Part shown: positions 1 to 8,745 of the stretch, piece by piece | How the letters are laid out: the number at the start of each line of letters is the position of its first letter | Position numbering within the stretch: the first letter of the stretch is position 1 | Source: Geobacter sp. | GTDB taxonomy: Bacteria > Desulfobacterota > Desulfuromonadia > Geobacterales > Pseudopelobacteraceae | Direction of reading: 5' to 3' | DNA: 52,230 nt | Assembly (NCBI GenBank): GCA_025360785.1 | Contig: JANYBN010000194.1 | Location: 1 to 52,230, forward strand | The notes under the pieces: model-generated | What the model saw: the letters and a program-made list of their open reading frames with translations, nothing else | What the model was told of the DNA's origin: nothing | Database searches by the model: none | Translations under genes and position numbers: made by a program

Positions 1-387
1 GACGTAGTCGTCAATTCGCGCTATGTCCTGGGGGGGGGGGAGGCTCGCTCCGGCAAGGGGGGGGCGCTGCAGTTATTTCTGAGCAGAAAACTGAACGGGG
101 TGCTCCGCTTTTTACTGAATGCTTCGTTTTATGACTATACCAGCGGCTTTGTGGCGGTACGTCGTGAAGTATTCAGCGACATGCAGCTTCGTGGCGATTA
201 TGGAGAGTATTTCATCGACTTCATCTATCGCATTCTTAGTGACAAACGTTATCACGTATGTGAATTGCCTTATATCATGCAGCCGCGTCGAAGCGGTGAA
301 TCTAAAACAGGGTCAAATCTGATGCAATTTATGAAACGGGGCCGCAAGTATCTGATGACTATCTTGCGATTGCGTCTCTGCCGCTAA
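1..387 (+). CDS. Polyprenyl-phosphate-sugar synthase (GT2, DPM1-like), 5' truncated
   Basis: The reading frame is open from base 1 to the TAA at 385-387, so only the C-terminal 128 residues are present. The sequence NSRYV, then a Gly-rich stretch, then DYTSGFVAVRREVF matches the second half of the dolichyl/polyprenyl-phosphate mannose synthase family, where an S-R-Y-V-x-G-G block is followed by D-x-T-S/G-G-F. The N-terminal DxD region lies outside the window. Family members transfer a sugar from a nucleotide sugar to a polyprenyl phosphate on the cytosolic side, making donors for GT-C enzymes such as those encoded downstream. No C-terminal membrane segment is seen. The frame contains an 11-G tract (30-40) and an 8-G tract (57-64); a one-base change in either would shift the frame. 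The downstream methyltransferase begins 18 bases later, which suggests one operon. Confidence 0.8.
   Translation, partial: DVVVNSRYVLGGGEARSGKGGALQLFLSRKLNGVLRFLLNASFYDYTSGFVAVRREVFSDMQLRGDYGEYFIDFIYRILSDKRYHVCELPYIMQPRRSGESKTGSNLMQFMKRGRKYLMTILRLRLCR
30..40 (+). repeat. Homopolymer G11 tract inside a coding region
   Basis: Eleven consecutive G bases encode part of a Gly run in the GT2 gene. A second run of eight G follows at 57-64. Tracts of this length are prone to slipped-strand mispairing and also to sequencing error. Confidence 0.9.
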
Positions 388-405
388 AGAGAAAGGGATA
401 TTATC

Positions 406-1203
406 GTGGAGCAGGTGATGTACGAACGTATTTTCCGTCTACAGGACGTGCACTGGTGGTATTTCAGTCGGATGCGTTTTCTTGACGTTCTTCTTCGTCA
501 CATAACGAAACGCGGCCGTGTATTGGATGTGGGATGCGGACCAGGCTCCATGTTGCACTATCTTCGAAAATATGGCGAAGTAATCGGAGTTGACAGCTAT
601 CTTCCGGCACTTGATATGGCAAGAACACATTTTAACGGGCAGTTGCTGGAAGGGGATTGCTGTAGCCTGTCGTTTCCGGATGCGCATTTCTCTCTTGTCC
701 TGGCTTGTGAGGTGCTTTACCACCGTAACATCATCGATGTGCAAAAGGCGGTGAAGGAGTTTTTCCGTGTTCTGGAGCCTGGTGGTGTTCTAGTGGTTCT
801 GGATTCAGCTTATTCAGCCTGTGCCTCTGCGCATGATGAAGCGGCACATGGCGCCCGGCGCTTTAATAAAAAGAAACTGGTGAACAAGTTTCAAGAAGCG
901 GGGTTTGAGGTCGTTCATTCAACATACGCCTATGCGCTGCTGTTGCCGGTAGTCTGGCTGGTTCGCCGATGGAAGGCGTTCTGGCCTGTTACGGAACAAC
1001 CAGGGGAAGAGTTGCATGAAACTTGGGAGCCGCTGAACAGGTTGCTGATATGGTGGTTTACCATGGAGGCCCGGATAGCCGGACGATCTGGATTGCCTTT
1101 CGGTCTGTCCGTTCAAGTTTTGGGGCGCAGACCGGAAAGCGGAACCAGCTTGACAGAGGACGCTTTGTTGGGCGGAGTACAGCTGGTGCCGGGAGTACCT
1201 TGA
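406..1203 (+). CDS. Class I SAM-dependent methyltransferase
   Basis: This is a 265-residue protein starting at GTG 406, with an AAAGGGA-type ribosome site just upstream. It contains VLDVGCGPGSM (about residues 44-54), the glycine-rich SAM-binding motif I, followed by VIGVD (motif II acidic end) and the motif LEPGGVLVVLD, as in the Methyltransf_11 fold. The C-terminal part has Trp-rich hydrophobic segments (LLPVVWLVRRW), as in methyltransferases acting on membrane-bound or lipid-linked substrates. The substrate cannot be read from sequence. Its stop codon overlaps the next start (TGATG), so the two products are probably translationally coupled. A role in methylating a glycan or lipid-linked sugar is inferred from context. 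Confidence 0.85.
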   Translation: MEQVMYERIFRLQDVHWWYFSRMRFLDVLLRHITKRGRVLDVGCGPGSMLHYLRKYGEVIGVDSYLPALDMARTHFNGQLLEGDCCSLSFPDAHFSLVLACEVLYHRNIIDVQKAVKEFFRVLEPGGVLVVLDSAYSACASAHDEAAHGARRFNKKKLVNKFQEAGFEVVHSTYAYALLLPVVWLVRRWKAFWPVTEQPGEELHETWEPLNRLLIWWFTMEARIAGRSGLPFGLSVQVLGRRPESGTSLTEDALLGGVQLVPGVP

Positions 1204-3089
1204 TGTGTAGATCAAAGCACCTTACTTTTATCTTGATCCTGATTTCAGTGTCTGTTGGTCTGATTGCTTATTTAGTGAGTGGCTATAAAGCCTCGACCCT
1301 GAATATTGAAGCGAAAACCCTGGAAAAAGGTGTTGGGGTTGTTGTCGCCGAAAATAGTGAGAGCAAAAAATATGATCTGAATTTCACAATTGATGACGAT
1401 GAAGGTACAAAAAAACTGTATGTCATCGAACTTCCGGCCACAAAACTAAAAAAGGTTGTCATTGCCCCGCTGACAGCAGCCATTGGGAAGTTTCAGATAG
1501 ACCGCATCACGCTTTCCAATGACGCCATCAGCTATAGTTGGGATGAACTAGGGGCATGCACCCAAAGAACCAAGAATTTTGGAACAGTCAGGAGATCACC
1601 CTGTGTAGCCCCCGCTCCCCTTATGTCCACGGAAGCGGATGCTTCGGTATCTCTTGCCGGGATGCCCGAGACAGGACTTAATCGCTCAACTGCTGCAAGG
1701 GCTGTAGTTTCACTTGCGGCATCAATTGGCGCCTTGCTATGCATGCTCTGGTTGACAAGTGCCTGTCCTGATGGTTCGGTCTGGTCTCGCGAAATTATAG
1801 CGAGAACGGCATGGCTTTCTGTTGTTATTGTTTTTGTTTGGCATCTGTACTTGATCTGTGTCTATTCGGTTGATGTACCCTACCACGACGACTGGCTCTA
1901 TTTCGCTCCCGACGCCTTGACTTGGGATCTTCCGTGGCGCTGGATATACGGCTTTTTCAGCGAGCACCGGATTGTGCCTACAAAGCTGATGGCATGGTTC
2001 AACCTCCGGCTGTTCGGGTTGGACTATGGTGTACAGAAAATTGTCAACTTCCTGATCTTTGGAGGGGTAATAGGCGCAGTGGCGCTTCTCAAAAACCGGG
2101 TGGCCGGCAAGGGAAACTTTCAATTATTCCCGCTCTTCCTGCTGTTTCTGCTGTCCCCTATTGCCTACGAAAATCACCGATGGGGGTTTCAGTCCCAGTT
2201 CCACTTTGTCCTGATCTTCTTGAATCTGGCGCTCTGTTATGCTTTCCAGGCAAAATATAAAATCAATGATGCTGCCCTGTTTTGTCTGTTTTCGATTGCC
2301 GCCATGTACTCTTTTTCCGCGGGAGTGCTTTTTACTGCTGTCACCATGATGGTTATGATCGTTTTCGTGGTCACCGGGATCGCCTGCGGTACTATGGAAC
2401 GATCGGCCGCCAAGAGGTTTTTTGGTGTTTGTATCGTTATGGGAATTGTTGTCTTGATTTGGCATCATGGATTCATACGCCCCTCAGATTCGTGGTCGCA
2501 GAAGTATGTTCTGCCTCACAAGGCCGCTTTCTGGGATTATTTCCTGAATCTGTTGAGCTACAGTTTCGGCTTTGAAAGTGTAACAATAATGCCGGGAATC
2601 TTCTGCATGGCGTTGCTTGGCGTCCCTTTGGTGATCCTGCTGGCGCGCCGCGAATCACGTCTGCTACATTCCACATGGGCTGTCCTGGCGGCGATCATAG
2701 GGGTGCTGGTGGTGTTGGGTGTGATCAGCATGTCGCGAACCTATCTCAACTTTTATGGTTCCAAGACGTCCCGTTATGCCGAAATCGGTTTTCTGTTGAT
2801 TCCCTATATGGCTATGGCGTGGTGGTTTGCGCTGAAACCGGGCAAAGTGAGGGTAGCGGTGTTGTCACTGCTGTGGGGCGCATGCTTTATCAGCTACCTT
2901 GATGACTGGTCGCCGCAGCTGTACCGGGAAACAAAACAGGTGGATAATTATACGCTCGAATGCGTGGAGAGCTATTTTAACGGCAGCGGCACCGGAGTTT
3001 GTCAGGGACGGACTGAACCCCGTGACCTGGAACGTGCAAAAGAACTCAAGGCGAATTTTGTTGAACAATTTATGATGGGGAAAAAATAA
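1203..3089 (+). CDS. Large integral membrane protein, GT-C glycosyltransferase-like
   Basis: This is a 628-residue membrane protein. I chose ATG 1203, which overlaps the previous stop, over upstream in-frame starts lying deep in the methyltransferase gene. The layout is one TM helix (about 6-24), a soluble domain of roughly 140 residues (about 25-165), then about ten further TM helices. The loop after the third TM carries VPYHDDWLYF (DD at 229-230), resembling the catalytic acidic pair in the first periplasmic loop of GT-C enzymes, followed by SEHR and LRLFG. Similar layouts occur in the proteins at 26690 and 32041. Transfer of a sugar from a polyprenyl-phosphate carrier on the periplasmic face is inferred; no specific family is recognised. 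It could instead be a transporter or assembly protein. Confidence 0.6.
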   Translation: MCRSKHLTFILILISVSVGLIAYLVSGYKASTLNIEAKTLEKGVGVVVAENSESKKYDLNFTIDDDEGTKKLYVIELPATKLKKVVIAPLTAAIGKFQIDRITLSNDAISYSWDELGACTQRTKNFGTVRRSPCVAPAPLMSTEADASVSLAGMPETGLNRSTAARAVVSLAASIGALLCMLWLTSACPDGSVWSREIIARTAWLSVVIVFVWHLYLICVYSVDVPYHDDWLYFAPDALTWDLPWRWIYGFFSEHRIVPTKLMAWFNLRLFGLDYGVQKIVNFLIFGGVIGAVALLKNRVAGKGNFQLFPLFLLFLLSPIAYENHRWGFQSQFHFVLIFLNLALCYAFQAKYKINDAALFCLFSIAAMYSFSAGVLFTAVTMMVMIVFVVTGIACGTMERSAAKRFFGVCIVMGIVVLIWHHGFIRPSDSWSQKYVLPHKAAFWDYFLNLLSYSFGFESVTIMPGIFCMALLGVPLVILLARRESRLLHSTWAVLAAIIGVLVVLGVISMSRTYLNFYGSKTSRYAEIGFLLIPYMAMAWWFALKPGKVRVAVLSLLWGACFISYLDDWSPQLYRETKQVDNYTLECVESYFNGSGTGVCQGRTEPRDLERAKELKANFVEQFMMGKK

Positions 3090-3099
3090 ATCTGTCAAA

Positions 3100-3312
3100 T
3101 TGTGTTCTAGCGCAAGGTCACTGGCAACGGATTTATCATTTTTGCTTGTAACTAGCCTCATAGAGCCAAGATATTATGTGCCAACGCTTGTATTGTTAGG
3201 GTTGTTTAGAAAACAAGCTGATGCTAAATATGAGATGGTTCAGACTCTTTACCTATTTACCCTCTCGTTCATTCTCCTTAAATACAATATACTGGATCGA
3301 TGTATACTGTAG
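3100..3312 (+). pseudogene. Remnant of a membrane glycosyltransferase C-terminus (possibly ALG10/DIE2-like)
   Basis: An open frame of 70 codons, with no ribosome site and only a TTG at its left end, encodes a hydrophobic peptide. It contains TSLIEPRYYVPTLVLLGLF and ends FILLKYNILDRCIL. The IEPRYY-then-hydrophobic pattern resembles the C-terminal part of ALG10/DIE2-type or other GT-C glucosyltransferases, so this looks like the last piece of a gene whose 5' part was lost. The surroundings (about 3090-3340) are visibly AT-richer than the flanking genes. The family match rests on one short motif. It may also be chance coding potential in an intergenic region. Confidence 0.4.
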
Positions 3313-3379
3313 CATTTAGAAACGGATATGTATTCTTGAAGTGAGTTTTTTCACCTATCAGAAAAGCCGAAGGCATGAC

Positions 3380-4855
3380 ATGCGCGTATTGCTGTTAAAT
3401 CCCCCCTCAGAGCACACTGTCCGGGAATATACCGACCGGGAAGTCCCGTCTGATAATCGTGCTCTGGAGGCAGAAGATTTTGGCCTGTTTCCTCCTCTTG
3501 GGCTCTTGTATATACTGGCTGCGCTTAAACATAAAACACCTGAGCACGAACTGTTTTTTCTGGATTGCATCGCGGAACATGTTGGCCACCGGGAACTTTC
3601 ACTCAGGATCTCCGAAATCCTCCCTGATGTTGTCGGGATCACCAGCTTTTCAATGGCCATGTACGATGTTTGCCTTGCCGCCCGGACCATCCGCACCGTC
3701 TCCCCGCAGTCGCATATCTGTTTGGGGGGGCATCATCCCATCGCATTTCCGTTCGAGTCAGCTGAACTTGCTGAATTCGATTCTATTGTTGTCGGTGAAG
3801 GGGAAGCTGCATTTCCGGCCCTGATCCAGGCTTTGTCTGTGAAGGCCGATTTTACAGCCATACCCGGTGTCTATACAAAAGAGTCGATTCAACAGCATCG
3901 ACATAGTTCAGCTGTCGATGCGCGGTTTTTGAAGTATGCCATGGCGCCTCCGGCATATATTGATGACATCAACCTCCTGCCGCCGCCTGACCGCTCTGTA
4001 ATCCAGCACCTTAAATATCGCAGCATCGTCGGCGTCTCCGACCGTCTGGCAACGATGATCAGCAGCCGCGGTTGCCCGCATCACTGTACCTACTGCGATG
4101 TGCCATTCAAACAGTATCGTCAGCGATCGCTTGTGTCAGTGACAGATGAAATCAAAGGCTGTCTGGATATGGGATATGATGAAGTGCATTTTTATGACGA
4201 TCTGTTCAATATCCACCCTGATAGAGTGATCGGTTTTTGTGACGAGATCAAACGGCGCGGTTATAATTTTAAATGGGATTTTCGGGGCAGGGTGAACAGT
4301 GTCACTCGTGAATCTCTCGTGCGTGCAAGGGAGGCGGGCTGCCGCATGATCTCGTTCGGCGTGGAAACCGGCAGCGATGAAGGGTTGCGGCAACTCAAAA
4401 AAAATACTACGACCGGGCAGATCAGGCAGGTTTTCAGATGGTGCCGCGAACTGGGGATACTGACCATTGCCGATTTCATGATCGGGCTGCCATTTGAAAA
4501 GTCTACCGATGATGTGCGCCGAAACGTCGATTTTCTTCTGGAGCTAGATCCTGACTATGCGCAGTTTTCGATCCTCTCGCTGTTTCCAAACACCGAGTTG
4601 TTTGAGGAGGCTGTGCAGCGCGGTCTGATTCCGGCGGATCGTTGGCACACCTTTGCCGGTGCGCCGTCACCGGATTTTTTTGTGGACCATTGGGAGGAAC
4701 ATCTGTCTGTCTCAGAACTGCTGCGGCTGCAAAAGGAATCCTATCAGCGTTTCTATCTGAGGCCGCGCTATATCTGGCGCAGTGTTATCTCAACCTGCTC
4801 GTGGTACGAATTTACCTCAAAACTGCAAGGTGCTCTTAAATTGCTGAGGCGTTGA
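3380..4855 (+). CDS. Cobalamin-binding radical SAM protein (B12-rSAM, class B-like)
   Basis: This is a 491-residue protein. ATG 3380 follows GAAGG by 6 bases and gives the usual start MRVLLLNPPSE; an earlier GTG at 3341 has no ribosome site. The N-terminal domain (about 1-190) has the Rossmann-like B12-binding pattern with DVVGITSFS and GGHHPIAFP, then VVGEGE. The radical SAM core carries CPHHCTYC, with cysteines at about 232, 236 and 239 for the [4Fe-4S] cluster. The segment SFGVETGSDEGL is typical of the TIM-barrel core. Such proteins often methylate unactivated carbons or rearrange substrates; the substrate here is unknown. It is one of five such genes in the window. The next gene begins 33 bases downstream. 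Confidence 0.85.
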   Translation: MRVLLLNPPSEHTVREYTDREVPSDNRALEAEDFGLFPPLGLLYILAALKHKTPEHELFFLDCIAEHVGHRELSLRISEILPDVVGITSFSMAMYDVCLAARTIRTVSPQSHICLGGHHPIAFPFESAELAEFDSIVVGEGEAAFPALIQALSVKADFTAIPGVYTKESIQQHRHSSAVDARFLKYAMAPPAYIDDINLLPPPDRSVIQHLKYRSIVGVSDRLATMISSRGCPHHCTYCDVPFKQYRQRSLVSVTDEIKGCLDMGYDEVHFYDDLFNIHPDRVIGFCDEIKRRGYNFKWDFRGRVNSVTRESLVRAREAGCRMISFGVETGSDEGLRQLKKNTTTGQIRQVFRWCRELGILTIADFMIGLPFEKSTDDVRRNVDFLLELDPDYAQFSILSLFPNTELFEEAVQRGLIPADRWHTFAGAPSPDFFVDHWEEHLSVSELLRLQKESYQRFYLRPRYIWRSVISTCSWYEFTSKLQGALKLLRR

Positions 4856-4888
4856 TGAATCATATTGTTACGGTTAAAAGGTGTTGTA

Positions 4889-6664
4889 ATGGCAAGGTTG
4901 TCTGAAAGGTTTCAGTCGTTTTTAGACAGAATAACGGGGGAGAACAGATATGCATTTACTTGTATCGGTTTTCTTTGCGTTATGGTCTACGCAAACTCGC
5001 TTGATGTGCCCTTTTACTTCGACGATTATTCTTATATTGTCCAAAATCCGTTTATTCGAAGTTTCGGGGGAATATTCGACAAGGATCTGATATTGGGAAC
5101 CCCGTTGTATGAAGATATTAAAAACAGTGTCATTTCCAGGCCGCTATCTTACATAACCTTTGCGCTCAATTTTGCCATCCACCAGACATCTGTTTCAGGG
5201 TATCACCTTTTCAATATAGCAATTCATCTGGTGAATTCTTGTCTTATCCAGTCGCTGGTTCTGCTTACTTTTTTGCTTTACTCTGAAAAAAAATACTTGA
5301 GAGATAAATCGCATGACATCAAGGCCGTAGTTCAGAGGATTGCCTTCTTTACTGCGGCTATCTTTGCCGTCCATCCTGTCATGACCAATGCCGTCACATA
5401 CGTTGTGCAGAGAATGGCTTCGCTGGCAACACTCTTCTATCTGTTAACGATGGTACTGTATGCCCGTTATTGTTTATCCGATGGTAAAACTGCCCGGATA
5501 ACATGGTATCTGCTGTCGATTACCTCGTGTGTCGCGGCGATGAAATCTAAAGAGATCGCTTTTACACTGCCGTTGATGCTGGTTGTTTATGACAGCATGT
5601 TTTGTCGCGGAAACTTTCGTGAACGCTCTCAGAGGTTGCTGCCATTTATTTTGTGTGTCGTGGTTGTTATTGCTTTCGGCGGTTGTGTTGATGGAGTTGG
5701 CAAGTTCGATTTGCAAAACAATGGTCAGCCGTCTACCCAGCAGGTGGTAAGTTTTGCGAAAGCTTCGCCATTGAAGTATCTAACAACCCAGTTTGTCACA
5801 AACCTTAATTCTACTTCTATCGTATCCATGTCGCCGCTGGAATACTTGTTTACTCAGGTCAGGGTTGTTGCCACCTATCAACGGATGTTGCTCTTGCCAA
5901 TAGGGTTGAATCTTATACATGACTATCATTTTTACCGCTCTTTTTTAGAACCGGCAGTGATACTTTCACTGGGGATTCACCTGCTGATCCTGTCGTCGGC
6001 CTTTTTTATGTTCAGACGTTCAGGTGCTTTTTCTGGTGGTGATGCGTTCATGTTTCGCATGGCAGCATTCGGTGTTGTCTGGTTTTATCTGTCATCGGCC
6101 ATGGAATGTGGGATCATTCCTATGGACGACCTTCTGCTGGAACATAGAATGTATCTTCCCTCCTTCGGGTTTCTGGTCGCTGTCGTCTCTTTGATGCAAA
6201 TAGCGGCATGGAGAGGCATACCGGCTTTTTTGCCGACAAATATGCTGCTTGTCGTAATCATATTAATGTTTTCGACTCTCACGATTTTCCGTAACGAGCA
6301 ATGGCGCGACCCACTTGTCTTTTGGCAGGACGCTCTTTCCAAGTCACCAAAAAAAATGAGGATCCATGCTTATTTGGGGAATGTTTACCAGAGCAGAGGT
6401 GATATTCCAAAATCGTTTCAGGAAATGAAGCTGGCGTTTTCAGGTGATTATCCATATGCTGAGGATCATATCGTGCTGGGCAATCTGTTCCTGGAAAACA
6501 GAATGTACAGTGACGCTGTCGATGAGTACCTGATGGCCCTCAAGATGCTTCCTGATAAGAATGAGGTGTATTACAGCCTGGCTGAAGCCTATCGTCTGGC
6601 AGGCAATAAACGGCTTTCTGATCGGGCGCTGCAAAAGGCCGCAGCAGGAAGTCCTCTTAAATAA
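4889..6664 (+). CDS. TMTC-like membrane protein with C-terminal TPRs (plus-strand subfamily)
   Basis: This is a 591-residue protein starting at ATG 4889, preceded by AAAAGG; an upstream in-frame TTG at 4865 lacks support. After a first TM helix comes DVPFYFDDYSYI (DD at 45-46) in the first extracytoplasmic loop, then SRPLSYITFALN and VHPVMTNAVTYVVQRM (about 160-175). About nine TM helices follow, then roughly three TPR units (about 487-590) with the usual AY-x-G and A-x-D patterns. This order (GT-C membrane core, then TPRs) matches eukaryotic TMTC O-mannosyltransferases and their uncharacterised bacterial relatives. The VTYVVQRM variant separates it from the other five copies in the window. 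Glycosyl transfer from a polyprenyl-phosphate sugar is inferred; the acceptor is unknown. Confidence 0.75.
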   Translation: MARLSERFQSFLDRITGENRYAFTCIGFLCVMVYANSLDVPFYFDDYSYIVQNPFIRSFGGIFDKDLILGTPLYEDIKNSVISRPLSYITFALNFAIHQTSVSGYHLFNIAIHLVNSCLIQSLVLLTFLLYSEKKYLRDKSHDIKAVVQRIAFFTAAIFAVHPVMTNAVTYVVQRMASLATLFYLLTMVLYARYCLSDGKTARITWYLLSITSCVAAMKSKEIAFTLPLMLVVYDSMFCRGNFRERSQRLLPFILCVVVVIAFGGCVDGVGKFDLQNNGQPSTQQVVSFAKASPLKYLTTQFVTNLNSTSIVSMSPLEYLFTQVRVVATYQRMLLLPIGLNLIHDYHFYRSFLEPAVILSLGIHLLILSSAFFMFRRSGAFSGGDAFMFRMAAFGVVWFYLSSAMECGIIPMDDLLLEHRMYLPSFGFLVAVVSLMQIAAWRGIPAFLPTNMLLVVIILMFSTLTIFRNEQWRDPLVFWQDALSKSPKKMRIHAYLGNVYQSRGDIPKSFQEMKLAFSGDYPYAEDHIVLGNLFLENRMYSDAVDEYLMALKMLPDKNEVYYSLAEAYRLAGNKRLSDRALQKAAAGSPLK

Positions 6665-6682
6665 TAATTGAGGTAACATACA

Positions 6683-8545
6683 GTGTATATTCTCGGCATT
6701 TCCGCCTTTTATCATGACTCCGCCGCCGCGCTGATCCATAACTGCGAAATACTGGCTGCGGCACAGGAAGAACGCTTTACCAGAAAGAAACACGATCCTT
6801 CCTTTCCGGCTAATGCCGTACGTTATTGTCTGGAATACGCAGGCATCACTCTGGAGGATGTTGAGGTGGTGGTATTCTATGACAAGCCGTTTCTTAAATT
6901 CGAACGGCTCCTGGAAACCTACTACGCCTTTGCACCGAAGGGCCTTTCCTCATTCATCACCGCCATCCCGGTATGGATCAAGGACAAGGTCTTGCTGCGG
7001 ACGCTTCTGCTGGATGAACTTTCAACGCTTGGAGGGATTGATCCTACAGCTATCAAATTGCTATTTACCGAACACCACCTGTCTCACGCTGCCAGCGCAT
7101 TTTTTCCTTCCCCGTTTCAGGATGCCGCTGTTTTGACGGTTGACGGTGTCGGTGAATGGTCTACCGCCTCGATCTGCCAAGCGGTTGGTAACTCGCTCAC
7201 CATACTCAAGGAGCTGCACTTTCCCCACTCGCTAGGTCTTCTGTATTCGGCCTTCACTTACTATCTGGGGTTCAAGGTCAACTCCGGCGAGTACAAACTG
7301 ATGGGACTCGCTCCTTACGGGAATCCGTCATCCGGACGGGTTGAGCGCTTTGAACAGCTTATCCTGGATAATCTGATAGACCTCAAGGAAGATGGTTCGC
7401 TCTGGCTTGACCAGAAGTACTTTGATTATGCCACCGGACTCAAGATGACCAACAACGGTCGTTGGCAGGAGTTGTTCGGTTTTCCGGTGCGCGATCAGGA
7501 GTCCGAGCTTCAGGCCGAACATTGCGATCTGGCACTGGCGATCCAGCGGGTAACGGAAGAAGTTGTACTTCGGATGGCTAGTGAAGCAAAGCGACTGACC
7601 GGGGCTCGCAACCTCTGTCTGGCTGGAGGAGTTGCCTTGAACTGCGTGGCTAACGGCAAACTTTTGAAAAGCGGCATCTTTGACAATATCTGGATACAAC
7701 CGGCTTCCGGGGATGCAGGCGGTGCTTTGGGCGCTGCCTTGGCAGCATATTATATCTACTTTGGCAAAGTGCGGCAGGTTGAGGGAGTTACCGATCAGAT
7801 GAAAGGTTCATATCTTGGACCGGAATATTCTGATCTCGACATCATGCAGACAGCTCGTAAATTCGGGGCAGTATACCGGCACTTTGATGATTTGGATGCA
7901 CTTTGCGAAGAGACTGCAGCTCTTCTGGCGGATGAAAACGTTATAGGTTGGTTTCAGTCGCGTATGGAATGGGGGCCGCGTGCCTTGGGAAACAGGAGCA
8001 TCATAGCCGATGCCCGCAGCCCTGAAATGCAGAAAAAACTGAACTTGAAAATTAAATATCGGGAAGGGTTTCGGCCATTCGCACCATCAGTCCTTATAGA
8101 GGATACGCCGGAATTCTTCGATATTACAGTTCCATCGCCTTATATGCTGATGGTCGCTGATGTTCAGAAAATCCGGAGAAAACCGCTTCCTGATGGCTAT
8201 CACGGTATGGCACTCCGGGAAAAACTTTATCATCGGCGTTCGGATATTCCATCTGTCACCCATATCGACTACTCGGCCCGCCTGCAAACTGTTCACCGGG
8301 AAACCAATCCGCATTACTGGCATCTTCTCAATGCTTTCAAGAAGAAGACAGGTTATGGCTTAATAGTTAATACCAGTTTCAATGTTCGTGGCGAGCCGAT
8401 CGTCATGACACCGGAGGATGCATATAAATGTTTTATGCGCACCGAGATGGATTTTCTTGTGATGGGTAATTATATTTTTGACAGAAAAGTACAGACAAAA
8501 TGGCAGGAAAGCGGTGATTGGCGTGAAGAATACGGCCTTGACTGA
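6683..8545 (+). CDS. O-carbamoyltransferase, NodU/CmcH/TobZ family
   Basis: This is a 620-residue protein, full length for the family, starting at GTG 6683 with TTGAGG upstream. The N-terminal Kae1-like domain begins MYILGISAFYHDSAAAL and contains EERFTRKKHD, the metal-binding block EHHLSHAASAFF (His at 131, 132 and 135) and DGVGEWST. The C-terminal domain has EWGPRALGNRSI and NTSFNVRGEPIV, which are typical YrdC-like/carbamoyltransferase motifs. The family uses carbamoyl phosphate and ATP to form carbamoyl-AMP, then carbamoylates a hydroxyl group of a sugar or other small molecule. Here a surface sugar is the likely acceptor (inference from context). The small DUF5989-like gene directly downstream and the SxtJ-like gene at 10459 are its usual companions. 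Confidence 0.92.
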   Translation: MYILGISAFYHDSAAALIHNCEILAAAQEERFTRKKHDPSFPANAVRYCLEYAGITLEDVEVVVFYDKPFLKFERLLETYYAFAPKGLSSFITAIPVWIKDKVLLRTLLLDELSTLGGIDPTAIKLLFTEHHLSHAASAFFPSPFQDAAVLTVDGVGEWSTASICQAVGNSLTILKELHFPHSLGLLYSAFTYYLGFKVNSGEYKLMGLAPYGNPSSGRVERFEQLILDNLIDLKEDGSLWLDQKYFDYATGLKMTNNGRWQELFGFPVRDQESELQAEHCDLALAIQRVTEEVVLRMASEAKRLTGARNLCLAGGVALNCVANGKLLKSGIFDNIWIQPASGDAGGALGAALAAYYIYFGKVRQVEGVTDQMKGSYLGPEYSDLDIMQTARKFGAVYRHFDDLDALCEETAALLADENVIGWFQSRMEWGPRALGNRSIIADARSPEMQKKLNLKIKYREGFRPFAPSVLIEDTPEFFDITVPSPYMLMVADVQKIRRKPLPDGYHGMALREKLYHRRSDIPSVTHIDYSARLQTVHRETNPHYWHLLNAFKKKTGYGLIVNTSFNVRGEPIVMTPEDAYKCFMRTEMDFLVMGNYIFDRKVQTKWQESGDWREEYGLD

Positions 8546-8559
8546 AACCATAATCCAAA

Positions 8560-8579
8560 GCAGGATGTTATGATCCTGC
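8560..8579 (+). other. Inverted repeat between carbamoyltransferase and small gene
   Basis: A perfect 7-bp stem (GCAGGAT / ATCCTGC) with a 6-base loop lies in the 50-base gap between the two genes. It is not followed by a T-run, so it is more likely an mRNA processing or attenuation hairpin than a strong intrinsic terminator. Confidence 0.5.
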
Positions 8580-8595
8580 CAAAAGGTGAGCACTG

Positions 8596-8745
8596 ATGCA
8601 GATTTTATTGGAGTTCTGGCACTTTTTAAAAGAACGGAAGAAGTGGTGGCTGTTGCCAATGATAGTTGTGCTGTTGTTGATCGGAGCGTTGATTGTCCTG
8701 AGTAGCGGTTCCGCCATGGCACCATTTATTTATACGCTTTTTTAG
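8596..8745 (+). CDS. Small single-pass membrane protein, DUF5989-like (carbamoyltransferase partner)
   Basis: This 49-residue protein has a good ribosome site (AAAAGGTGAG) before ATG 8596. It reads as a short amphipathic start with FLKERKKWWLLP, one TM helix (about 19-35), then a conserved tail SGSAMAPFIYTLF. This layout (LKERKKxWLLP, hydrophobic helix, L-x-x-G-S-A-x-A-P-F-I-Y-T-L-F at the C-terminus) is what I recognise as the DUF5989 family, which is regularly found next to carbamoyltransferases and SxtJ in saxitoxin-like and polysaccharide loci. Its biochemical role is not established. Its last 20 bases overlap the 3' end of the convergent TMTC-like gene on the other strand. Confidence 0.85.
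   Translation: MQILLEFWHFLKERKKWWLLPMIVVLLLIGALIVLSSGSAMAPFIYTLF

Noticed and set aside
1023..1202. N-terminal extension of the membrane protein at 1203
   Set aside because: It would overlap the methyltransferase by 180 bases in another frame. The ATG at 1203 overlaps the stop exactly and gives a sensible signal-anchor start.
8546..8595. Intrinsic terminator between carbamoyltransferase and the small gene
   Set aside because: The 7-bp hairpin lacks a T-tract and is followed by a strong ribosome site, so it is listed only as an inverted repeat.
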